NCBI GenBank assembly: GCA_003647035.1
Contig: QMMB01000233.1
Span: 1-5,837 of the forward strand
DNA: 5,837 nt
Origin: Deltaproteobacteria bacterium
GTDB lineage: Bacteria > Myxococcota_A > Polyangia > Polyangiales > Houyiibacteriaceae
Reading direction: 5' to 3'
Made by a program: the position numbers and the translations under genes
Notes under the pieces: generated by a model
Seen by the model: the letters and a program-made list of their open reading frames with translations, nothing else
Told to the model about the DNA's origin: nothing
The model's database searches: none
Part shown: piece by piece, positions 1-5,127 of the stretch
Position numbering within the stretch: position 1 is the stretch's first letter
Layout: every line of letters begins with the position of its first letter

Positions 1-22
1 ATCCGCGCCTAGGCTTTTTTTT
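1..22 (+). terminator. Possible 3' end of an upstream rho-independent terminator (cut by window edge)
   Basis: The window opens with a GC-rich stretch ending in GCCTAGGC at 7-14, directly followed by eight T residues at 15-22. A GC-rich arm running into a T-tract is the expected 3' half of an intrinsic terminator. The 5' arm would lie outside the window, so pairing cannot be confirmed. GCCTAGGC is itself self-complementary but is too short to form a loop alone. It would belong to a gene upstream of the SDR gene. The same T-rich stretch could instead be an AT-rich element of the SDR promoter. Confidence 0.35.
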
Positions 23-23
23 G

Positions 24-54
24 TAACATTTTGGACCGAACGGTCCATAAAGGA
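24..54 (+). promoter_or_regulatory. Putative promoter and leader of the SDR gene
   Basis: TAACAT at 24-29 is a plausible -10 hexamer. It would place the transcription start near 36, inside the palindromic operator, so a bound repressor would block initiation. The matching -35 would fall at about 1-6 and is not convincing. An alternative is a -35 of TTGTAA at 21-26 with a -10 of CATAAA at 46-51, which puts the operator in the spacer but leaves almost no leader. The ribosome binding site AAAGGA at 49-54 is five bases from the ATG and favours the first arrangement. Confidence 0.35.
32..47. promoter_or_regulatory. TetR/NemR-type operator palindrome
   Basis: TGGACCGAACGGTCCA is a perfect inverted repeat with 7-bp arms around a 2-bp centre, located 12 bp before the SDR start codon. 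GACC-centre-GGTC palindromes of this size are typical operators of TetR/AcrR family repressors such as NemR, which respond to reactive or hydrophobic small molecules. The position close to the start codon fits repression of the SDR gene. No TetR gene lies in the window, so the regulator is presumably encoded just upstream or elsewhere. The palindrome is seen directly; the regulator family is inferred. Confidence 0.65.
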
Positions 55-59
55 ACATC

Positions 60-1088
60 ATGACAGTATCCAATCCAATCAATCAGTTCTCAAATAAGAC
101 CGCCCTCGTCACGGGGGCCAACTCCGGCCTAGGCTTCGAGGCTGCCGCGCAGCTTGCTGAAGCAGGCTACAGCCGTGTGATTCTAGCCTGCCGCACTCTC
201 GACAAGGCAGAGGCAGCGAAACAGGCGCTCGCCGAGCGAGTGGGAATCGACCCCTTCGAAACCCTAGAGGTCGACGTTTCGAGCGTCGAGTCGGCCAACG
301 CGGCGGGCGACGAGCTCATCAGGCGCGGTCACTCCATCGATACTCTCTTGTTGAACGCGGGGATGATCTCCGGCGACGAGATGAAGAAGAGCCCAGATGG
401 TCTCGAGGTCGCGTTCGCTTCGTCGATCGTTGGCCATCATGTCCTGACCCTCCGCCTCGTCGAGGCAGACATTCTTCCCAAGGATGCGCGCGTGGTGATC
501 GCAGGCTCGGAGTCGGCGAACAACGACGTCCCGGCGATGATGGACATGAGCCTCTATGACTTTGCGACCGAGGCTCCACAGGAGTTCGGCGACACGCTTC
601 ACCAGGCGATGATCACCTTCGCCAAGGGCGACAAGCCCGAATTGTTCAACCCAACGCGCTACTACGCGACCACGAAGGTGTTCACATCTTGGTGGACTGC
701 AGCGATGGCCCGGCGGTTCGGCGAGCGCCTTGCGATCTTCACGGTTTCACCCGGCGCCAACCTCCGCACCAACGCTGCGCGCCATACGACGGGCTTCAAG
801 AACTTTCTGTTCACCAAAGTCATGCCGACTCTGGCTCCGGTGATGGGGATGGGACAGCCCATCTCGATGGGGGCCAAACGGTACATCGATGTGCTGCACG
901 GCGAGGATGGCGAGTACGCCAACGGCAAGACTTACGCATCGAAAGCAAAGAAGTTCGTTGGCCCGTTGCACGAAATGCAGCACGCCCATTTGCTCGACGT
1001 CGACCGCCAAGAGGTCGCCTGGAACGTCCTCAACGAGCTCACCGGAACCGCGGAGCATCAGACCTCGCAAATAGCGATCGCGGGGTGA
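60..1088 (+). CDS. SDR family NAD(P)-dependent oxidoreductase, retinol-dehydrogenase/carbonyl-reductase-like
   Basis: This 342-aa protein is a short-chain dehydrogenase/reductase that should interconvert a carbonyl and an alcohol using NAD(P)(H) in the cytoplasm. The Rossmann motif TGANSGLG lies at residues 18-25. Arg45 in ACRTLDKA, at the end of the second strand, favours NADP(H). NAG lies at 99-101, the catalytic Ser is probably Ser150, and the YxxxK pair is Tyr202/Lys206, with an SPG motif at 230-232. Ser and Tyr are 52 residues apart instead of about 13, implying an insert of roughly 39 residues before the active-site helix. Carbonyl reductase and protochlorophyllide reductase relatives also carry inserts there. 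The ATG at 60 has a good ribosome binding site, AAAGGA at 49-54. A TetR-type palindrome precedes the gene, suggesting inducible expression. The substrate cannot be deduced. Confidence 0.93.
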   Translation: MTVSNPINQFSNKTALVTGANSGLGFEAAAQLAEAGYSRVILACRTLDKAEAAKQALAERVGIDPFETLEVDVSSVESANAAGDELIRRGHSIDTLLLNAGMISGDEMKKSPDGLEVAFASSIVGHHVLTLRLVEADILPKDARVVIAGSESANNDVPAMMDMSLYDFATEAPQEFGDTLHQAMITFAKGDKPELFNPTRYYATTKVFTSWWTAAMARRFGERLAIFTVSPGANLRTNAARHTTGFKNFLFTKVMPTLAPVMGMGQPISMGAKRYIDVLHGEDGEYANGKTYASKAKKFVGPLHEMQHAHLLDVDRQEVAWNVLNELTGTAEHQTSQIAIAG

Positions 1089-1169
1089 GGATCCGCGCAA
1101 AGACACCCGGCAGCCCCACGGTGACTCTGGATGGTGTATCCTCCGCCTCGCTTCTGACGAGAGCGCGGC

Positions 1170-2090
1170 ATGTCCATGCAGCAATCACCCAACACTATCC
1201 GACACACGAGCCTCGTGATCGCCGCCGCCGTTCTCTGTGCGGCTTCGATCACGGGGTGCAATCGCAGCACCACGCTTCCGCCGCTTGTCGACGAGCAAGG
1301 TGGACCGCAGATTCCCGGCAAGTTCGTCTGGCACAACTTAGTGACCAATGACGGAGCCGCCGCCCGCGAGTTCTACGGAGGGCTGTTCGGTTGGGAGTTC
1401 GACGTCAAGGATGATGGTCGCTACAGCGTCATCACGTTCCACGGGCGCAACCTCGGCGGCATCCTCGACGCCAGCAAGGATGGCAAGCCGGTCAAGAGGG
1501 GACATTGGTTGAGTGCGATGTCCGTAGCGAACCTCGACGCATCGCTCGCCGCCGTCAACGAGGCCGGGGGCAAGCAACTCGAAGCACCCATCCATGTGTC
1601 CGGCGTCGGCAGCGTAGTAACCGTCGAAGACGCCGACGGTGCCGTCCTTCACCTCTTGTCTTCGAGCCGCGGCGACCCGCCCGACGTCGAACCGCGGGTT
1701 CACACGTGGCTCTGGCATGAGCTCCTCGCCAACCATGCCGATCGAGCGCTCGAGTTTTACGACGCCGCGTTCGGCTACCGCGCGGAGCCACTGGAGAAGA
1801 ACCCGGGCTCGGAGTACCGCGTGTTGTGGAGCTCCGGCGAGGCGCGCGCTGGCGTCATTCAAAACCCGTTCGCAGGCACTCGCTCGGCATGGATCCCCTA
1901 TGTACGCGTCGACGACCCTACGGCACTTGCCGAACGCGCCGCCGAGCTCGGGGGCAGCGTGGTCATCGCCCCAGCACCCGATGTGCGTGAAGGGACACTG
2001 GCCTTGGTCCTCGATCCATCGGGCGCGCCGGTCGCCTTACAGAAATGGTCGCCCCAAGACGACGAGGATGAAGGCGAGGTGAGCCCATGA
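1170..2090 (+). CDS. Two-domain VOC (glyoxalase/bleomycin-resistance fold) lipoprotein
   Basis: The 306-aa product starts with a lipoprotein signal peptide: basic n-region to Arg11, hydrophobic core about 14-26, and lipobox ITGC with Cys30. Residue +2 is Asn, so outer-membrane sorting is expected in a Gram-negative. Two VOC domains follow, at about 51-166 (FVWHNLVTND, FYGGLFGW) and 177-293 (WLWHELLANH, FYDAAFGY), and then an acidic tail. The arrangement resembles two-domain CFP30B-like VOC proteins, which are normally cytosolic. His55 and His183 sit where a first metal ligand is expected. The usual C-terminal Glu of each domain appears replaced (His161 in AVLHLL, Gln near the end of domain 2), so metal-dependent catalysis is doubtful and ligand binding is an alternative. 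The start has only a weak ribosome binding site; Met3 at 1176 is possible. The 3' end overlaps the next gene by ATGA. Confidence 0.88.
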   Translation: MSMQQSPNTIRHTSLVIAAAVLCAASITGCNRSTTLPPLVDEQGGPQIPGKFVWHNLVTNDGAAAREFYGGLFGWEFDVKDDGRYSVITFHGRNLGGILDASKDGKPVKRGHWLSAMSVANLDASLAAVNEAGGKQLEAPIHVSGVGSVVTVEDADGAVLHLLSSSRGDPPDVEPRVHTWLWHELLANHADRALEFYDAAFGYRAEPLEKNPGSEYRVLWSSGEARAGVIQNPFAGTRSAWIPYVRVDDPTALAERAAELGGSVVIAPAPDVREGTLALVLDPSGAPVALQKWSPQDDEDEGEVSP

Positions 2091-2266
2091 AGCGCCACAT
2101 CGAAAGGCTCGTGCTTGTCGCAGTGGCGGTGTTTTGCCTGGCCGCGGCGAGTTGCTACGTCTCGGGGGGATACGTCGGCTATGGCTACAGCCCCAACTAT
2201 TACAACGACGTGTTCTACACAGCGCCGATGAACCGATACGGTTACGGGTTCTACGGACATCCGTGA
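2087..2266 (+). CDS. Small tyrosine/glycine-rich putative lipoprotein (59 aa)
   Basis: A short reading frame begins at the ATG that overlaps the VOC gene stop as ATGA (2087-2090). GAGG at 2076-2079 lies seven bases upstream as a good ribosome binding site. The 59-aa product begins MKRHIERLVLVAVAVFCLAA, a signal peptide with a positive n-region and hydrophobic core, followed by AASC with Cys23 as the likely lipidated residue. The lipobox is imperfect, with Ala rather than Leu at -3. The mature part of about 37 residues has 10 tyrosines and 7 glycines (GYVGYGYSPNYY, YGYGFYGHP) and little else that would fold alone. The overlap indicates translational coupling to the VOC lipoprotein, so the two may act together in the envelope. 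I do not recognise a family. A surface-exposed or protein-binding Tyr/Gly peptide is plausible but unproven. Confidence 0.72.
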   Translation: MKRHIERLVLVAVAVFCLAAASCYVSGGYVGYGYSPNYYNDVFYTAPMNRYGYGFYGHP

Positions 2267-2392
2267 CTGTCACAGGCCCACCGCCTTCTGCACCCGCCTG
2301 AGCCAGTTGTTCCGAGCGCACGCTACTGTCACGGACCTTCCCAGGGACGATTTCAGGAAACTCGGGCACGGACAAGCCGATGGGGGTATGAA
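2267..2392 (+). other. Intergenic gap with repeated ACTGTCAC element upstream of the dehalogenase gene
   Basis: ACTGTCAC occurs at 2266-2273 and again at 2325-2332. CCGTGAC at 2261-2267 is the inverted partner of GTCACGG at 2328-2334, so the two ends of the gap could pair or bind a protein. The first copy overlaps the stop codon of the small lipoprotein. No clear sigma70 hexamers and no T-tailed terminator were seen. The frame of the dehalogenase stays open back to that stop but has no ATG or GTG there. The repeats are short and could be chance. Confidence 0.25.
2382..2386 (+). promoter_or_regulatory. Ribosome binding site that decides the TTG start of the dehalogenase
   Basis: GGGGG at 2382-2386 is six bases before the TTG at 2393, good spacing for initiation there. 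The ATG at 2388 is only one base from the G-run and lies in a different frame, giving a 73-codon frame with no recognisable product. No in-frame ATG or GTG exists between the upstream stop (2264-2266) and 2393. Confidence 0.45.
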
Positions 2393-3322
2393 TTGCTCGT
2401 GGCGCGGCGTGCTCAACACCACGGATCTCGTGACTTCGTCAGGACGCCCGATGAGCGTTTCGAAAACCTTCCGGATTATCCTTTCACGGCCAACTACTTC
2501 GAGGTCGACGGGCTTCGCATGCACTACGTCGACGAAGGTCCGCGTGACGCGAGTCCCGTGCTTCTGCTTCATGGCGAGCCAAGTTGGTCGTTTCTCTATC
2601 GGCACATGATTCCAGCTCTGACCGACGCCGGGCATCGGGCAATCGCGATCGATCTCATCGGCTTCGGAAAGTCGGACAAGCCCACGCGGCAAACCGACTA
2701 CACCGTGGCGCGCCACGTCGGATGGCTGCAGTCGCTCATCGATCACCTCGCGCTCGAGGACATCACACTGTTCGGTCAGGACTGGGGCTCCACACTCGGG
2801 CTTCTACTGGCGACCACCAACGACGAGCGCTTCAGTCGTATCGTGATCGGCAACGGCCTACTTCACGGGAAGGATGGGCTCGAAACGAAACGCGGCCTAG
2901 TGCATCTCTGGCGGGCGTTCACTCGCTGGAGCCCATGGGTCCCGGTTGGGCAGGTTGTGAGCCGGGCCGCAGGTCGCCTTCTCACGGAAGCCGAACGCCG
3001 GGCCTACGACGCGCCCTTTCCGTCGCGCGAGTTCCTTGCGGGCGTCCGCGCGTTCCCCCAACTGATTCCGATGTCGAGCAAAGACCCCGCGACTCCCGCC
3101 AACGTCGCCGCATGGCAAGCCCTTGCGCGGTGGAACAAGCCGTTTCTCACCGTGTACAGCGATGGGGACCCAATCTTGGGTGACCTCGACGTGCTCTTTC
3201 AGCAACGAGTGCCGGGCGCGCATGGTCAACCTCACGTGCGGCTCGAAGGGGGACACTTTCTCCAAGAAGTCTCCGGGCCGGAGATCGCGCGCCGCATCCA
3301 CGACCTCATCGCCGCCACGTGA
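2393..3322 (+). CDS. Haloalkane dehalogenase, HLD-I subfamily (alpha/beta hydrolase)
   Basis: The 309-aa protein matches haloalkane dehalogenases, which hydrolyse carbon-halogen bonds to an alcohol and halide in the cytoplasm. RTPDERF at 17-23 is the usual N-terminal motif. HGEPSW at 60-65 forms the oxyanion region with Glu62, as in DhlA. The nucleophile elbow GQDWGS at 128-133 gives Asp130 and the halide-binding Trp131. Trp173 in the cap is a candidate second halide ligand. Asp259 (SDGDPILG) and His288 (EGGHFLQE) complete the triad, at positions close to DhlA Asp260 and His289. The cap segment TEAERRAYDAPFPSREF (198-214) is also HLD-I-like. All catalytic residues are present. The start is TTG, chosen because of GGGGG six bases upstream; GTG at 2399 is an alternative. 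Family members usually begin only about five residues before RTPDERF, so ten or so extra residues are unusual. The natural substrate is unknown. Confidence 0.93.
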   Translation: MLVARRAQHHGSRDFVRTPDERFENLPDYPFTANYFEVDGLRMHYVDEGPRDASPVLLLHGEPSWSFLYRHMIPALTDAGHRAIAIDLIGFGKSDKPTRQTDYTVARHVGWLQSLIDHLALEDITLFGQDWGSTLGLLLATTNDERFSRIVIGNGLLHGKDGLETKRGLVHLWRAFTRWSPWVPVGQVVSRAAGRLLTEAERRAYDAPFPSREFLAGVRAFPQLIPMSSKDPATPANVAAWQALARWNKPFLTVYSDGDPILGDLDVLFQQRVPGAHGQPHVRLEGGHFLQEVSGPEIARRIHDLIAAT

Positions 3323-3438
3323 GTACGAAGCATTCCCGCCAGCCTAGGTTAGTGGTTGTTCAACCTGGCAACTGATGTTGCGGCTGTTTGAAGGTCTTTG
3401 CCAGGGGGGGCCTCCCGGGGGTCACACCCCCTTCACGC
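3323..3438. terminator. Convergent intergenic region with G/C-rich hairpins
   Basis: This region separates the ends of the rightward dehalogenase and the leftward methyltransferase. GCAAC-TGAT-GTTGC at 3368-3381 is a small hairpin with a 5-bp stem. GGGGGT-CAC-ACCCCC at 3417-3431 is a perfect 6-bp stem with a 3-base loop. It sits in a run of almost pure G and C starting at 3401, and the run is also framed by CCAGGG (3401-3406) and CCCTGG (3446-3451). Neither strand shows the T-tract of a canonical intrinsic terminator. A bidirectional transcription barrier is the likeliest role. No coding potential was seen. Confidence 0.45.
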
Positions 3439-4284
3439 TCACGAACCCTGGCTCAATGGTTTTTCACACACGAGCTCGACCGGCGCGAGTGCGCCAGAAG
3501 CGACCGCCTCGATCATGTGGGCGATCTTTGTGGCTGCGTCGTCTCCCATGATGAGGTGTAAACCGAGGGGGGGCGGCCCACCGACCTGCGCCATTCGCTG
3601 CTTCAGGACGGCAAAGAAATCGACCGCGAAGTCCCGGCGATTGGTTTCCGTCCGGATGACGAAACCTGCCGACTCGAGGGCTTGCCGGTAGTTCGACTGG
3701 CTGTCGACGAAACTCATGGACGAGTTAGTTGCCCACGGAACCGGGTAAGCATGCTCAGCCCCTGATTCACCCATGACGTCGTAGACACCGAATCGACCGC
3801 CCGGCCGCAGCACCCGGAACACTTCTTCGAAGAGCGCTCCCTTGTCCTCGATGTTCATTCCGACATGCAGCTGGGCGGCCACGTCGAAGCTGCCGTCATT
3901 GAACGGCATGTCCAGTGCACTTCCGGCCTCAAATCGGAGCTGCTCACCCAGTCCGGTCCAGTCGCTCAGTGTCCGAGCGACATCGATGTACTCCGATGTC
4001 AGGTCAATGCCGGTGACCTGACAGCCAAACGTCGAAGAGATGAACCGGGCGGTTCCTCCGATTCCGCATCCGATGTCTACGACCTTGGACTCCGCCAGAA
4101 CGCCGAGTTGCTCGCAAAGCTTGGTAGTGGCCGCGCGGCCACCAATGTGGAACTCGTCGACGGGAGCCAGATCTTCCATTGTGGCTGTTGCTGCGGTCTT
4201 GCCCATCGCAGTGAGCCCTGCCTCTATGGAGGAGAGCAATTCGCTTCCCGAGTAGTGCGCGGTAATCTGTTGGTCGTTGGACAT
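3439..4284 (-). CDS. Class I SAM-dependent methyltransferase, sarcosine/dimethylglycine-methyltransferase-like
   Basis: This protein transfers a methyl group from S-adenosylmethionine to an unknown acceptor. Numbered from the GTG at 4287 (282 aa; 281 aa from the preferred ATG), the N-terminal segment DEFHIGGRAAT (44-54) resembles the substrate-side motif of sarcosine/dimethylglycine methyltransferases. Motif I is VVDIGCGIGG (69-78), the acidic residue after strand 2 is Asp95 (VTGIDL), Asp126 in ALDMPF contacts adenine, and VLRPGG is at 159-164. The C-terminal GGPPPLGLHLIMG block is common in this group. It lacks a signal peptide and should be cytosolic. ATG at 4284 is preferred because GGGAAGG (4298-4292 on this strand) is seven bases away; the GTG would leave only four. 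The specific substrate (glycine derivative, quinone, lipid or secondary metabolite) cannot be told from the sequence. Confidence 0.9.
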   Translation of the reverse strand: MSNDQQITAHYSGSELLSSIEAGLTAMGKTAATATMEDLAPVDEFHIGGRAATTKLCEQLGVLAESKVVDIGCGIGGTARFISSTFGCQVTGIDLTSEYIDVARTLSDWTGLGEQLRFEAGSALDMPFNDGSFDVAAQLHVGMNIEDKGALFEEVFRVLRPGGRFGVYDVMGESGAEHAYPVPWATNSSMSFVDSQSNYRQALESAGFVIRTETNRRDFAVDFFAVLKQRMAQVGGPPPLGLHLIMGDDAATKIAHMIEAVASGALAPVELVCEKPLSQGS

Positions 4285-4291
4285 CACGAAA

Positions 4292-4298
4292 CCTTCCC
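4292..4298 (-). promoter_or_regulatory. Ribosome binding site of the methyltransferase
   Basis: On the minus strand, GGGAAGG lies seven bases before the ATG at 4284 and four before the GTG at 4287. The spacing supports the ATG. No convincing -10/-35 pair was found further upstream, so the gene may be transcribed from its own weak promoter or by read-through from the membrane-protein gene 181 bp upstream. Confidence 0.55.
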
Positions 4299-4318
4299 AA
4301 AAGGCAGCGCAACCCTCG

Positions 4319-4441
4319 CTCCTTCAGCCCGAAAGCGCGGTAGCTCCGGACCAACTGGTCGTGCTCACCATCAACGTCGTCGACACCTTCGGCAACGACA
4401 ACAGCGCGCTTCCCTTCAACGAAGACGTGATTGCGCAGTAG
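4319..4441 (+). pseudogene. Probable C-terminal remnant of a lost protein gene
   Basis: In one plus-strand frame this stretch reads protein-like, with LVVLTINVVDTFGNDNSALP followed by FNEDVIAQ and a TAG at 4439-4441. Codon third positions are overwhelmingly G or C, as in the real genes here, whereas competing frames give arginine/serine/glutamine-rich shadow peptides. The frame is open back to a stop at 4253-4255, but no ATG or GTG in it could start a gene before the conserved-looking part. Its upstream half runs into the ribosome binding site and start of the methyltransferase on the other strand. The simplest reading is that a gene lost its 5' part when the methyltransferase region was joined here. 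I do not recognise the family. It could also be chance. Confidence 0.4.
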
Positions 4442-4465
4442 CTTGCGACTCGATCCGATCGGTGC

Positions 4466-4951
4466 TTATCGACCAAACGGGTCGGGGCGCCATATGCGAA
4501 CGCCCAGCAAGAACGGGATGACGGCGTACGGTCCGTTGAAGGCCCAGAAGACCAGCGGGTTCCCCGGAGGCGGGCCGATCCAATACTCCCAAATGAAGAA
4601 TTCGGTGACCCCGTGGAGCATCGCGCCGACATACAGGAGCGCGAGCGGCCGAATCCAGTTCTTCCCCTTCACGAAGGCGTAGACCAACAGCAGGTAGAAC
4701 GGGCCGAAGACCAGCCCCGAGATGCCGGTGTTCACGCGCGAGTACGCGTGGTCTGCCGCGAGGTAGTGGTCGGCCGCCGCATCCATATACCAGCGGGTTG
4801 CGCGAGCCCAAAAGGCGTCGCCCTCGAGCAGGCCGAGCGCATGCCAGGCATCCGAAAAGAACGAGGAGAATGCGAAAAACGAAAACGCGAGAACAAAAAA
4901 CCAGTCCCGTGGCCGCGCGCTCAGCGGGCTACCTGTGCTCGGATCAGCCAT
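4466..4951 (-). CDS. EXPERA/emopamil-binding-protein-like integral membrane protein
   Basis: The 161-aa protein is strongly hydrophobic with about four membrane helices: roughly 17-33, 76-94, 101-120 and 133-151. The order of features fits the EXPERA domain of emopamil-binding protein (sterol delta8-delta7 isomerase), TMEM97 and TM6SF2. These are an aromatic/acidic segment before helix 2 (WYMDAAADHYLAADHAY, 54-70), VFGPFYLLLVYAF (81-93), LHGVTEFFIWE (112-122) and FNGPYAVIPFLL (138-149). His113, Glu117 and Glu122 within or near the membrane are candidate functional residues. Known relatives isomerise sterol double bonds or bind lipid-like ligands in membranes, but the bacterial role is unknown. 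The ATG at 4951 has only a weak ribosome binding site. The gene is divergent from the flavoprotein gene and lies upstream of the methyltransferase on the same strand. Confidence 0.7.
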   Translation of the reverse strand: MADPSTGSPLSARPRDWFFVLAFSFFAFSSFFSDAWHALGLLEGDAFWARATRWYMDAAADHYLAADHAYSRVNTGISGLVFGPFYLLLVYAFVKGKNWIRPLALLYVGAMLHGVTEFFIWEYWIGPPPGNPLVFWAFNGPYAVIPFLLGVRIWRPDPFGR

Positions 4952-5127
4952 TGGCCCGAACCATCGCAGATGAACGGTGCTCCCGTCCAGCGCCCATTGA
5001 AGTCAACGAAACCTTGCCAATCGGTACATCGAGCGGCTTGTCGGCGTTGTGCATCGCAAGTTATAGAGGTTGTTGTGCTGCGTGCGGTTCCAGTGGTTGC
5101 TTGCAGTGAAGACGTTCGGACAACGCC
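4952..5127. promoter_or_regulatory. Divergent intergenic/promoter region
   Basis: This spacer lies between the leftward membrane-protein gene and the rightward flavoprotein gene, so it must hold promoters for both. For the rightward gene, TTGTCG at 5038-5043 and TTATAG at 5061-5066 are separated by 17 bases, a fair sigma70-like pair with a leader of about 55 bases. On the other strand the same spot gives TATAAC as a possible -10, but its -35 is poor. No clear palindromic operator was seen. Confidence 0.4.

Noticed and set aside
8..137. CCTAGGCTT occurs at 8-16 and again at 129-137.
   Set aside because: The second copy is inside the conserved glycine-rich coding motif of the SDR (GLGF), so the match is probably coincidental.
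1..1098. 8-bp direct repeat ATCCGCGC at 1-8 and 1091-1098 flanking the SDR gene, like a target-site duplication.
   Set aside because: An 8-bp repeat is expected by chance in several kilobases of GC-rich DNA, and no inverted repeats or transposase accompany it.
2388..2609. ATG at 2388 opening a 73-codon frame overlapping the dehalogenase start.
   Set aside because: The G-run is only one base away, the product has no recognisable features, and it is out of frame with a clearly real enzyme.
3865..4521. Long plus-strand frame antisense to the methyltransferase.
   Set aside because: The methyltransferase has a complete set of family motifs, while this frame yields an Arg/Ser/Gln-rich sequence without motifs. 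It is an antisense shadow typical of GC-rich DNA.
4921..5110. Minus-strand reading frame ending DWQGFVDFNGRWTGAPF..., overlapping the membrane-protein start, looks mildly protein-like.
   Set aside because: It has no start codon near the protein-like part, mixed third-position bases, and its long upstream extension is antisense to the flavoprotein gene. It is probably a shadow frame.
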